From Anodontia alba (Eukaryota > Mollusca > Bivalvia > Lucinida > Lucinidae): a DNA stretch of 64,000 nt. Within the stretch, counting starts at the first letter, position 1. Each line of letters opens with the position of its first letter. The DNA lies in contig OZ024827.1 in NCBI GenBank assembly GCA_964016985.1, forward strand, positions 54,292,684 through 54,356,683, given 5' to 3'. The notes under the pieces are model-generated. The model had not been told where the DNA came from and did not search any database. It saw nothing but the letters and a program-made list of their open reading frames with translations. Positions 34,041 to 43,689 of this stretch are shown here, piece by piece. Made by a program: the position numbers and the translations under genes.

Positions 34041-36806
34041 TCTCTCTTCAGGCCAGCCTTTTAGGATAACCTGTTTTAGCTGATCCATTTGTGGATCCTG
34101 CTCAGTGTGTGCCTTAATCTCTTTCATTTTACGATCACTGATTGGTAGACTCGACAACACTGTGTGGACATGTAAATCCATACCCTCGGAAAGTTCTGGG
34201 TATGTGTCTGACACATATCTTCGAGATAGTGTGTCAGCGACGGGTATTTTCTTTCCGCTCACGTATTGAACGTCAATGTCATAACGCTGTAATTGTAAAA
34301 GCATGCGTTGTAGTCTCGGTGGGGCTGCATGAAGCGGCTTTTTCATGATAGAAACGATGGGTAAATGATCGGTTTCTACGTGCACTTTGCGACCGTATAT
34401 GTACTGTTCGAAACGCTTACATCCGAATAAACATGCGTATAGTTCTTTTTCTATCTGTGCATATAGGGTTTCTGTGGGTGTAAGGGACTTGGAAGCATAT
34501 GCGATGGGCTTACCATCCTGCATAATGGTGGCACCGAGGCCTGCCTTTGACGCGTCACACTGTAAAGTTAGTGGCTTCTTCGGATCATAATATGCCAGTA
34601 CAGGGCCTGGGGTCTGAGTTATAACGTCCTTAACCTTCTGAAAGGCATCAGCCTGGGGCTTATCCCATGCAAATTCCACATCTTTCGCTAAAAGCCTGCG
34701 AAGTGGACTCGTAAGTTCTGCCAGGTTTGGACAAAATTTTGAAAGATAGTTTATCATTCCCAAAAACGTTTCCAGTTCTGATCTGTTGGTGGGTGGGTCC
34801 ATATTTCTTACAGCGGAAACCTTATTTGGCGAAGCTTTGACCCCTTGGGCTGTCAAAATATGACCAAAGTATTCAACTTGTTGGACCCCGACTACCAGTT
34901 TGTCCTCATTGAATCTGATACCCTTTTCTAACGAACGTTTAATTACGTTGCAAAGGTTCTGATCGTGTTCTTCACGCGTTCTCCCATATACAAGGATGTC
35001 ATCAACGATAGCGATGACCCCTGGGAGGCCTTCTAGGCACTCATCAATTTTCCTTTGGAACTCATCCTGGCTTGACTTCAAGCCAAACGCGAGTCTGAGG
35101 TAACGGTACCTTCCGAACGGCGTATTGAATGTAGTGAGGAATGACGACTGATTTGACAATTTTATAGCCCAATATCCTGATCTAGCATCCAGTTTCGTGA
35201 AGTACTTCGCACCTGAGAGGCGAGGTAAGATGTCTTCGAGTGTCCTCATGGGGTAATGCGGACGCAGAATAGCTTTGTTTAGATGCTGTGGGTCTAGGCA
35301 CACTCGGAGTTTGCCTGTATGTTTACTTTCAACAGCGACCATAGAGTTCACCCATTCGGTTGGCTCGGTGACCTTGGCGATAATGTTTAGTTTCAACATG
35401 CGATCCAGTTCCTGTTTTACTTTATCTCTTAAGGCCACAGGTATCCGTCTTGGCGGATTTACTACAGGAGAAATGGATGGGTCAAGATGAATTGTACATT
35501 CACCTGGAAATAAACCTATACCTTGAAATGCTTTGGCGTACTGTGTCAAAACAGTAGCTTTCGTGAGATGCTTGGTTTCCAGGAGTTGAGATGCTTGTGT
35601 CTCACAGGATAACACTAATTTGATCAATTCCAGATCAATACTTGACCTTAGACCAAGTATGGGAGAGGAACACGTCTCTACAATGTAGAAACTAAGGTCT
35701 TTCTTTCTGTCTGTACGTTTACAGGTTAGTGTGACGCAACCTAATGTGTTGAGTGTGTTACCACCATAGGCGGTCAATTTTGGTTTTTGAAGTGTGTGAT
35801 GTAGATTTAGCTTTGTGTAAGTTTGAAATGGCAAAATGTTAACTTGAGAACCAGTGTCTATTTTGAAATTTATAGGTAAAGAACTTGGTCCTACCTCAAT
35901 TTCCACAAATGCCTGATCATTCACTAATTTATTGCTCTCCACACTATCCACAAAGAAATCATCCGAATCACTATTTTGCACTTGTGAATCATAATTCCTC
36001 TCAGAAACCTCGTGAACAGACTTTTTAGATCTACACACGATTTCGAAATGATTCCATTTATGACAGAAATTGCACTGTTTGCCCTTAGCTTTACACGTTT
36101 CTGTCTTTGCGTGTTTATAGCCACAATTGCCACACTTGTCACTTGCATATTTCTGTTGCCCTGGTTTGTCCGTGCCTCGAGCGCCTCTGTTCCTCTGTTT
36201 TCGACCCGATTTCCCCTGTGGTTTATGATTCGTATGTGTGCCCTTTATCGGTGACATCTTCTGGGTGGCGTTACTAATGTAATGTACCTCTGTAGGAGCG
36301 GCCATGGTCTTCAATTGCTCCTGTGCATATTCGTAGCTTTGAGCTATTTGAATAGCTTTGTCCAGCGTGAGTTTGTCCCCTTCGTTTATTAGCTTTTCTC
36401 GTATTTTGACTGACGTCACGCCAAACACGATTCTGTCCCTGACCATGTCATTTTCATAATCTCCGAAGGTGCAGTCCTTGGCAAGAAGTTTCAACTTTGT
36501 AATGAACTGTTCAATGGAATGTGTCCCTTGTACTTCATTATTGAATTTGTAACGTGTGAATACTGGGTTTAGTTAGGGTCTCACATATGCTGCAAATTTG
36601 TCATAATGCGGTTTCAGCTTCTTTTTATCGTCATCGTCCAACACCCAAGTATTATAAATGTCACGACCCTTTTCCCCTACCCATAGGAGAAGATAAGTGC
36701 ATTTCACCTCTTCCGTTTTTGCCTTAAGTGGTCCATTGAACACTAATTCTACGTGTTGTTGGAATTTTTTCCAAGCCTCAGGGAGGTTGGATGACTCCCA
36801 GTCCAT
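33840..36806 (-). pseudogene. Gypsy Gag-Pol: Gag, protease, reverse transcriptase, RNase H
   Basis: Gag starts at ATG 36806 (MDWESSNLPEAWKKF) and has an in-frame TAA at 36573-36575, after which the frame stays open to 33840. In the 884-residue part from 36494, two zinc knuckles lie at about 121-154 (CGNCGYKHAKTETC, CNFCHKWNHFEIVC). The protease active site DTGS is at 213-216. RT blocks are YFTKLDARSGYWAIKL (431-446), FGRYRYLRLAFGL and the catalytic IVDDI (496-500). RNase H has QCDASKAGLGA (645-655), ETDHLPI and DTLSR. The final ~65 residues are translated SINE sequence. Replication is not possible from this copy. Confidence 0.92.
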
Positions 36807-36906
36807 GCGCGGCTGTGGAATACCTTATAAGTCCATTTTTACAAGTTTAAATCCAAGTTTTAAAGCTTAATTAAAGAACAGTTTTATTATGTCAGTTGAG
36901 TAAAAT

Positions 36907-36924
36907 CCGCTTAGTCTGACACCA
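36907..36924 (-). promoter_or_regulatory. Primer-binding site of the Gypsy element (tRNA-Leu-like)
   Basis: Directly abuts the inner edge of the 5' LTR. On the minus strand it reads TGGTGTCAGACTAAGCGG. The first ten bases complement the TCTGACACCA end of animal tRNA-Leu; the rest diverges. The spacing of zero from the LTR supports the assignment. Confidence 0.7.
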
Positions 36925-37156
36925 TGTTATATTATGCACTGATAGATAATGCAGTGATAATAACTAATTGTTAATGAAGAACGACAATGTGTTCAAACTA
37001 TTATTTAATAAGGTGACTGTCTCTAGCATACAACATACATAATCATAGCTACAAGAGAAGTAAAGTATTTTAGAGGCTGAAAGTATTTATATTCAGTGAG
37101 GTACACCAGTGGGGTTTATCAACAGCTTACATAGAGGATTGACTAATAATGTAACA
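36925..37156 (-). repeat. 5' LTR of the Gypsy element (232 bp)
   Basis: Same length and nearly the same sequence as the sister LTR at 31882. On the minus strand it begins TGTTACATTATTAG and ends with ATAACA. It is followed outward by the duplicated target GACTT (37157-37161). The promoter and polyadenylation signal expected in an LTR cannot be confirmed by eye. Confidence 0.92.
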
Positions 37157-37161
37157 GACTT

Positions 37162-38506
37162 CCTATGTTATATTGGTTACCGAAACTTCATAAACGACCT
37201 TATAAAGCACGTTTCATTGCTAATTCTAGTTCATGTACGACTACTGTTTTGTCCAAACTGCTAACTTCATGCCTTACTGCTGTTAAAAAACATTGGATTA
37301 GATACTATGATACTGTTTACGAAAGGGACGGAATTAACTATTTTTGGTCAATTAAAAATTCTAATGATGATTTCAATAAATTTAAATCTAAAAACTTTCA
37401 GGCTTCTAAATTGTCTACATATGATTTTTCTACACTGTATACTACGTTACCTCATCATCTTATAAAAGATAAACTTATTGATTTAATTAACCGAACGTTT
37501 ATTCGGGAGAATACCCAATATTTGGCTTGCAACGAAGAATGCGCTTTTTTTCACTTCTGATGTATATAATAATCACAATTTATGGTCGTGTCAAAAAGTC
37601 TGTGATGCCCTTGTTTACCTATTGGATAATATTTTTATTAGATTTGGAACTAAAATTTATAGACAAACTATTGGTATTCCGATGGGAACTAATTGTGCTC
37701 CTCTTGTTGCAGATTTGTTTCTTTTTTGTTATGAGAGAGATTTCATGAAGTCTTTCGCACGTGAAAATCAGGCTGACATTATTGAGGCTTTGAATTCAAC
37801 TTCAAGATACCTTGACGATTTATTAAATATTGACAACATTTACTTTGACCAAATGGTGGACCGGATATACCCTACAGAACTCCAATTAAATAGAGCAAAT
37901 TCTTCCGATACCGAGGCACCTTTTTTGGATTTAAATCTATGTATATCTAATGGTACAGTTTCCACCAAAATTTATGATAAACGGGACGATTTTGATTTTG
38001 ATATAGTCAATTTCCCTTTTCTGGATGGCGATGTCCCCCGGCGTACCTCATATAGGGTATACATATCTCAACTTATTAGATTCGCCAGGGCTTCTTCAAA
38101 TCTTAATGACTTTAACTACCGTAATAAAGCCCTTACTGCCAAACTTCTTAGGCAGGGCTATCGTTATTTTAAACTTCGTGAGGCGTTTTCGAAATTTTAT
38201 TGCAGACACAGTGCCTTGTTAGAAAAATATAGCGTCAGTCTTAAAACACTTCTGCAACAAGGTATATCGGAACCAGAATTTTACGGTGACTTAGTGTACA
38301 GATTTAGAAAAATTGTAGGTAAATCTAACTTTTCGGAGCAATTCAGAAAACTTATTAACCGTTATAAAAGAATTGGCTATAGCCTGGATATTATGCGGCA
38401 GACTGCATGCCTAGTTGTCAATCCAATCATTGTTGATGGCTATGCTTCACTCTTTAATTGCACGACGGCGGTTCGGGCCTCAGACTCAATGACGGCCTCT
38501 TCGTAA
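37162..38506 (+). pseudogene. Naiad-type PLE reverse transcriptase, main part
   Basis: Begins MLYWLPKLHKRPYKARFIAN (RT motifs 1-2), then LSTYDFSTLYTTLPHHL (motif with catalytic D). A frameshift near 37530-37548 separates it from TSDVYNNHNLW and the long frame 37622-38506. That frame carries IGIPMGTNCAPLVADLFLF (motif 4) and SRYLDDLLNI (catalytic YxDD-type box, residues 61-70), followed by FLDLNLCISNG, RRTSYRVYISQLIRFARASS and the thumb region to the stop. The C-terminus ends without a GIY-YIG domain, consistent with the endonuclease being at the N-terminus. Only one frameshift is obvious here. Confidence 0.85.
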
Positions 38507-38870
38507 AACTTTAACCAGTGGGTTGGGGCTTGACGATATGTCTTTGGCTTGGCCCGCCGTGGTTCAACTATTGGTTTTCATTTACTATGGCATACAGTAG
38601 AATTAGCCATGAGTACTCGTCTTTGTTTATTATAGTGATTAATTTGATTTTTATGTTTTCGCTTTGATGCATTACCTCGCTTGGGGATGAGAGAGCTAAT
38701 CTTAGTGCTTTTCGTACGTTTGTTCGGTTTGTGCTTGTTTAGATTTGTAGGTTTCCTCTTCCTCTTGGGGTCTGGGAAGGGCTGCGGTTTGTGATTGTGG
38801 CACTCCCTGGACTTTTCTCTTACCTTTTTTTTCTAATATTTACAAATACTACATGCTAAAGATTACAAGC
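38507..38870 (+). other. Probable 3' untranslated part of the PLE
   Basis: Follows the RT stop codon without a break. It contains CGCTTGGGGATGAGAGAGC, CTTGGGGTCTGGGAAGGGC and a T-rich end near 38820-38842. The exact 3' boundary is not visible and no target duplication of the PLE itself could be found. Confidence 0.5.
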
Positions 38871-39037
38871 TTTGAATAATCATGCGAAAAAGTTTTCTTG
38901 GTGGGAATTATAACACCTTCATTAAAGCCATCCAGCAAATTATTTGCCAACTGACCACACCGTCATGATGTGCACTGTGCATCTTATTTGAAATGTAACG
39001 GTCCCACCAAGTAAAAATGTACCAATTCATATTATAC

Positions 39038-39745
39038 AAATCCTCGGACCCATCAATATTGATGTGTCCGAGACAAATCCGATCAGTGTGCATTAGCTGG
39101 ATACTGTGTGATTCATATTTTATAGTATTATATACCAATGACCTAATCAACGAACTGGGTGGACGCTATTCTGCACCAGACTGCTTCACACAATCTGATC
39201 TGAGTAACACATATGCACAAAGGGACATTTTCACTGGTTAAGGATCTAATGAAAGGATTAGCACCGATAACACATATTTCTAGCAATAAATTTCAGTCAA
39301 GTGGATCATCTGTTCCAGCTCGGACCCATCAAATACCGGTATTGATGGGTCCGAGGTTCCAGTATGTTTTATTTTTTTCATAAAGGAAAAACAGTTAACA
39401 ATTAAAACGAAATTCTTTGATCTTGATTAGGCTGCGCAAGCTAATTTGGTTTGTTCCACATTGTCATTTTTAAGCCCCTATGAATACAAATGAGAAACCA
39501 CCTTATGACATATTAAATCGCTAACTGTTGCAATTTAGTTTTCACAGGGCTTTAACTCTCAAATCACTGCAAAATGCGTTTTTTAACAGGAGGTTTAAAA
39601 CAAAATCAGTGAGAATAACCTATCAATTGAAATGGTAAATCCCAGCCATTTATACACATGTAAAATTATGTAAATAAATAAATATATAAATAACAATATA
39701 GAAATTGGTAAAGGCTCGGACCATATTGATGGGTCCGAGGTAAAG
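39038..39745. repeat. Three short palindromes sharing TCGGACCCATCAAT
   Basis: The hairpins are CTCGGACCCATCAATA / TTGATGTGTCCGAG (about 39042-39072), CTCGGACCCATCAAATACC / GGTATTGATGGGTCCGAG (about 39319-39355) and CTCGGACCATA / TTGATGGGTCCGAG (about 39714-39740). They may mark ends of two adjacent foldback elements or be three independent mini-hairpins. The sequence between them is AT-rich and non-coding. Confidence 0.65.
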
Positions 39746-40236
39746 GGAATTTGACAAAGTTAAGATTAATATAAACATAATACTTGGTCCCAATTGAACC
39801 TTTACCACTCTCCGGGCTAATTCAGCAGATGACAATTTGATGACATTTTTCTTATTTTTTCCCCATAAAACCGGTTGACATTTCATACAAATGGTCACCA
39901 GTGAAGAAAATTTGCATGGAATGTCAACTCCTGTGGAGACAATTTGTATGAAATGCCGCAACCTGTTTTCAGGGTAAAATAAAAAAAAAACTTCAAAATG
40001 TCATCTGCTGAAAATTTTATACAGTGTAGTATGCCTTAAATTATTTAAATGTTTAAAACAAGTTGACTGTTGTGTAAAAATATAAGGCTTAACAAATTTA
40101 ATAATTCTTTTGAAAATACAAAATTATCTCAATTTAATTTGTTTTAGAAAAAGTTACAAAAAAAAAAAAAAAAAAAATAAATAAATAAATAAATGAAATA
40201 AATACAATTTACGTAGATACATATTATTTAGTTGTA

Positions 40237-40541
40237 TTGTTTGTGTTGAGGTTTACGGCCCAGTCAACCCAATAGGGTCATGTCGAGCGCGGTCAGTTTA
40301 CCTAACCACACGTTTACCGGGTAGGCTTAGTCCTCTAAGCGGTCAACCAGTATTGTGCACATTCTTTCGCCAGAAACTGACAACTGCCCTTCTTGAATCA
40401 GCCGAAGGGAGAGAATGACCGTAGAAAATATTTCATGATCAATCTCCACGAAAGAATGTTGTCGACCTCGTGGGGGTTGAACCCGCGACCTCCTGGTCTC
40501 CATTCGGACGGCGCATCCAACTGAGCCACCGAGGCCGGCAA
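40237..40541 (-). mobile_element. tRNA-derived SINE S1, full length
   Basis: Same family and orientation as the copy at 27.6 kb: minus-strand start GCCGGCCTCGGTGGCTCAG, B-box-like GCGGGTTCAACCCCC, and 3' end at TTGTTTGTGTTGAGG (plus strand). Target-site duplication TATTTAGTTGTA is present at 40225-40236 and 40542-40553. It sits inside a unit of family U. Confidence 0.92.
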
Positions 40542-40938
40542 TATTTAGTTGTAAAAAATGTGGTTTACTATTGCCCAACAGGTATTTTTGACCTGGTCCA
40601 ACTGAAATTGGTCCAAGGAATACACCTCATTTGGTCCAGCTTATAATCACTAGATAAGCAGTCCAAGTTCCAGGTGATTTGGTCCAAGGAATACAGGTCA
40701 CTGCAAAAAGGACTTTTTAACAGGAGTTAAAAACAAAATAAGTGAGAATAGTCTTCCAACTCAAATGGTAAATTCAAGCCCTTACATACATCTAAAATTA
40801 TGTAAAAAAAAAAAAAATAATAATAATAATAAATAAATAGAAAAAATAAAAGTAAAGAAACCTTTACCACTCTCTGGGCTAATTCAGCAGAAGACAATTT
40901 GATGACAGTTTTCTTATTTTTTTTTTCCATAAAACAGG

Positions 40939-41922
40939 GTTGACGGTTGAGAGCCCGAGCGATGGACAAGTGCTTCAGAAGGATCTTGACACTCTGTCTG
41001 GGTGGAAGTCCAGATGGGACATGGAGTTCAACCACTCAAAGTGCCAGGTGGTGAGGGTGACAGCCTCTAGGAGACCCATTAATATCTTGTATTACCTACA
41101 TGGACAGGTCCTGGAGGCTGTGACCAGCGCTAGATGCTTGGGGGTTGACATCTCTTCTGGCCTGTCTTGGAACTGCCACATAGACAGAATAACCGGAAAC
41201 GCAAACAGTACACTGGGCTTCCTCAAGAGAAACATAAAGACAAAACTCCCCAAACTTCGAGAGACTGCTTACAACACACTAGTACGTCCCAAACTAGAAT
41301 ATGCCTCTCCCATATGGGACCCACATACAAAGGATAAGATTTCCCAAATAGAAAAAGTTCAGCGCCGAGTCGCACGATGGACCACCAGTAACTACGACTG
41401 TAGGTCCAGTGTCACATCCATGATAGAAAACTTAGGATGGCGGACCCTCGAACAAAGAAGGTCAGACGCCCGCTTATGCCTGTTTTACCGGATCGTCTAT
41501 GGGCTCGTGGCAGTTCCCATCCCAGACTATATCCAACCCAAAACTTTGACTTCTAAAAATTGCCACTCAATGACTTTCCGTCAGATTCACACCCACAGAA
41601 ACTTCTATAAATACTCATTCTTTCCACTAACCATAGTTCAGTGGAATGCCTCTGAATCGGTCGTATGTTTGCCAACCTTTGATGCGTTCAAGGAAGAAGT
41701 TGGTAAACTGCACCACTCCCGCCCCTAGGTCCCAAAAAGTGATGTTTTTATTTTTTGTTTTTAAGCCTTCTACCTCACCAACTATTTTAACCCTATCACC
41801 TTTTACCCTCCCACTATCCCCTCTTTATTCTTTTGTCTATATTTTCCTTCTTCTTTCAGCACGACAGCGCCCACTTGCCTAGAATGCCCGCGAGGGCGTG
41901 AGGCAGTATACGAAGAAAAAGA
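40939..41922 (+). mobile_element. 5'-truncated LINE with reverse transcriptase C-terminal region
   Basis: A 984-bp insertion in palindrome P1, flanked by AAAACAGG at 40931-40938 and 41923-41930. Its open frame to 41728 has no own start codon. It encodes the end of a Jockey/CR1-like reverse transcriptase: LQKDLDTLSGWKSRWDMEFN, KCQVVRVTASRRPI, ARCLGVDISSGLSWNCHIDR, TLVRPKLEYASPIWDPHT, KVQRRVAR and LEQRRSDARLCLFYRIVYGL. No stop interrupts about 260 codons, suggesting a recent insertion. The 3' untranslated part is about 190 bp and ends in an A-rich GAAGAAAAAGAA tail. The catalytic FADD-type box lies upstream of the truncation point and is missing. Confidence 0.88.
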
Positions 41923-42446
41923 AAAACAGGTTTTGACATTGCATGAAAACTGTCTTCACTGAAGGCAATTTGCATGGAATGTCAAAACCTGTGGAGATGA
42001 TTTGTATGAAATGCAAAAAACCTGTTTTGGGGGAAATAGAAAAGTTATTCAAAATGTCTTCTGCTGAAATTTTTTCCCCAGAGTACATTTAATTGTCAAA
42101 ACAAGTTGATTGTAGTGTGAAAATATTAGGCTTCACAAAATATAATAATTCTTTCAAAAATACAAAATTATCTCGACTAAAATTGTTATATCAAAGGTAA
42201 AATAAAAAAAAAAATAGATAAATAAATAAAAATAGAAGAAAGAAAATGAATACAATTTATGTAGAAACATATTATTTAGTGGTAAACGTGGTTTAATATG
42301 GTCCAACAGGTATTTATGACTTGGTCCAACTGGAATTGGTCCAAGGAATACACCCCATTTGGTCCAACTGATAATCACTTGGACCAGTCCAAGTCTAATG
42401 GTCCAAGTGATTTAATCCCAGGAATACACTGATCCCTGTCAGTTGA

Positions 42447-42734
42447 AGAACCTTGCTGCTTTACACCAATGACGTCTAGGCGGAGCTCAACATGGGTATG
42501 ATCTGACAGATTCAGGTAATGGGCTTCCGGGATCTGTACAGAATAGATAAGCACTGCTTTTGAGGGTCCCACAAGAAAGTAGTCAATCTGTGAGGAACTG
42601 TCATTCGCAGTATGGAAGAAGGTATCCTTGACTGGGTAGCTAGATCCTGGCATCATCCCGTGCTCTGTCAGGAAATTTTGGAACAGCTCATCTCTACGTA
42701 GATAATCTACTCGATGTTTTGGTCCCGTCTTTTT
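42447..42734 (-). pseudogene. LINE endonuclease (EEP/APE fold) fragment
   Basis: Reads KTGPKHRVDYLRRDELFQNF, LTEHGMMPGSSYPVKDTFFH, SSSQIDYFLV and NLSDHTHVELRL. SQIDY and SDH are the last conserved boxes of the exonuclease-endonuclease-phosphatase domain found in LINE ORF2 proteins; SDH carries the catalytic His. Only the C-terminal third of the domain is present. The downstream end runs into repeat family U, and the upstream end meets the 5' flank of the UBA2-like exon. Confidence 0.75.
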
Positions 42735-42778
42735 CCGCGCGGTCCCGTCGAATGCAACTACCCGCCTTGCTTTTGAAA

Positions 42779-42922
42779 ATGGCAACCTCGGTGGATGGAG
42801 TGTTGAGCGAAGAGATACGTGGAATGGTTGCTTCATCTCGAATTCTTGTCGTGGGTGCTGGTGGAATAGGCTGCGAATTGTTGAAAGATTTAGTTCTCAC
42901 AGGCTTTTGTAATATTGAAACG
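42779..42922 (+). CDS. UBA2: UBA2-like SUMO-activating enzyme subunit 2, first coding exon (partial gene)
   Basis: ATG at 42779 opens 48 codons ending at 42922, followed by GTAAGC, a consensus splice donor in phase 0. The peptide contains RILVVGAGGIGCELLKDLVL and TGFCNIET, closely resembling the N-terminus of animal UBA2/SAE2. That subunit binds ATP and forms the SUMO thioester as a heterodimer with SAE1. GxGxxG (GAGGIG, residues 26-31) is the nucleotide-binding loop of the E1 adenylation fold. Reading through into the intron stops within two codons. The next exon, expected to start with a segment like DLDTID, was not found in the rest of the window, so the first intron exceeds 21 kb or the locus is incomplete. 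The ATG was chosen because homology begins there; an upstream in-frame ATG at 42719 adds 20 non-conserved residues. Confidence 0.85.
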
Positions 42923-43689
42923 GTAAGCTGATAACGGTTTCAAAATCTGCTTTGTCCTCATAATTTTCATCATGTCCGTTATTTCTCATATCTCCGTATC
43001 CGGTGGGATAATCACAACACACAATTTTCAGAAAAGTATGCCACATTGAATTTAATGAAAAAATAACTTCAATAACTGGTTTTGAACAAAAGAATTCGTC
43101 ACTAACAAATTTCTGAGAGTAGAAATGGCCGGTTCGTAGGTCGGGTATGAAATCCACAGACCGGAATCCGGTGACCGAGATTGTAATTTCCATCCTGTTT
43201 TATTTTTAGAAACATAATAAATATATGAAAATCGTAAAATTCAACACTTTAACATTTCTGTTATAGCTTCATTTAACCATATATAATTTATTTGAAAGAC
43301 CAGTCCTGTGTAACAAAGAAACTGATTGTTTATCGAAGATTATAGAAAAAATCTTAAAAAAACGGAGAAGGACGGTCTGGGTTTCATACCCCTTGAAACA
43401 ATAAATCTGAGTTTATAAAATAACTACAGGTTCGATCTAAAAGTCCTTTTTGTTGATAATATATATTTAATACCTCATGATATAAACCCAAAATGACAGT
43501 TAAAAACATAGTAGAAATACCGGAACACACCAAAACACATTGGTAATCTATCTATCGAATCTGCATCACCCTCATCACTGAGTATTATGTGCAGGGATGC
43601 GTGCGTGAGAATAAAAAGTAAAAAATTTATAGTGAGGGCTAAAAGAGTGATAGTGAAGAATGAGAAAAGATGATAGTGTTTAAGTGTTA
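42923..43689. other. First intron of the UBA2-like gene, start; no repeat recognised
   Basis: AT-rich unique-looking sequence after the splice donor. Small open frames on both strands have no family signature. If the gene is intact, all downstream sequence to the right edge is intronic. Confidence 0.45.

Larger units (their letters stand above)
31882..37156 (-). mobile_element. Gypsy-class (Mag-like) LTR retrotransposon, 5275 bp, inserted in the PLE
   Basis: Two 232-bp LTRs bound it (31882-32113 and 36925-37156), with a 5-bp target duplication GACTT at 31877-31881 and 37157-37161. LTR ends are TGTTA...TAACA (one end mutated to TAATA). By eye the LTRs differ at 4 of 232 positions. On the minus strand the 5' LTR is followed by the primer-binding site TGGTGTCAGACTAAGCGG, whose first ten bases fit the 3' end of tRNA-Leu. 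A purine tract (AAAGAAAGGAGA) precedes the 3' LTR. The internal region encodes Gag-Pol in one frame with damage described separately. The two-knuckle Gag pattern and YRRNRRHL at the integrase end suggest the Mag lineage. Confidence 0.9.
27385..38870 (+). mobile_element. Naiad-type (permuted) Penelope-like retroelement, disrupted by four insertions
   Basis: Coding segments are found at 27385-27585, 27905-28052, 29265-29514, 30696-31881 and 37162-38506, all on the plus strand. They are separated by a SINE, two copies of a TTAA-flanked element, and a Gypsy LTR element. A Cys-rich linker and GIY-YIG-like endonuclease (YVLTCSEGG ... YVGQTKR) lie upstream of the reverse transcriptase. This is the reverse of canonical Penelope order and matches the permuted Naiad/Chlamys class described for invertebrates and algae. 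The junctions read continuously when each insertion is ignored. The element is dead: several stops, frameshifts and a deletion in the endonuclease. The region after the last stop (38507-38870) looks like its 3' untranslated part. Confidence 0.85.
39560..42435 (+). repeat. Two tandem units of repeat family U (~0.8 kb), each broken by another element
   Basis: Each unit runs, in order: CACTGCAAAA, CTTTTTAACAGGAG, AATGGTAAAT, CTTTACCACTCTC, palindrome P1 (GCTAATTCAGCAGA...TCTGCTGAAA), AAACAAGTTGA, ACAAAATTATCTC, ACATATTATTTAGT and a block of TTGGTCCAA/TGGTCCAAC words. Unit 1 is 39565-40700 with a SINE at 40237-40541. Unit 2 is 40700-42432 with a LINE at 40939-41922. Without these insertions the units are about 820 and 750 bp. 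Reverse-orientation units lie at 24.35-25.56 kb. Confidence 0.75.

Noticed and set aside
42719..42778. Upstream in-frame ATG for the UBA2-like exon
   Set aside because: The 20 extra residues are basic and unlike known UBA2 N-termini. Recognisable homology begins at the ATG at 42779.
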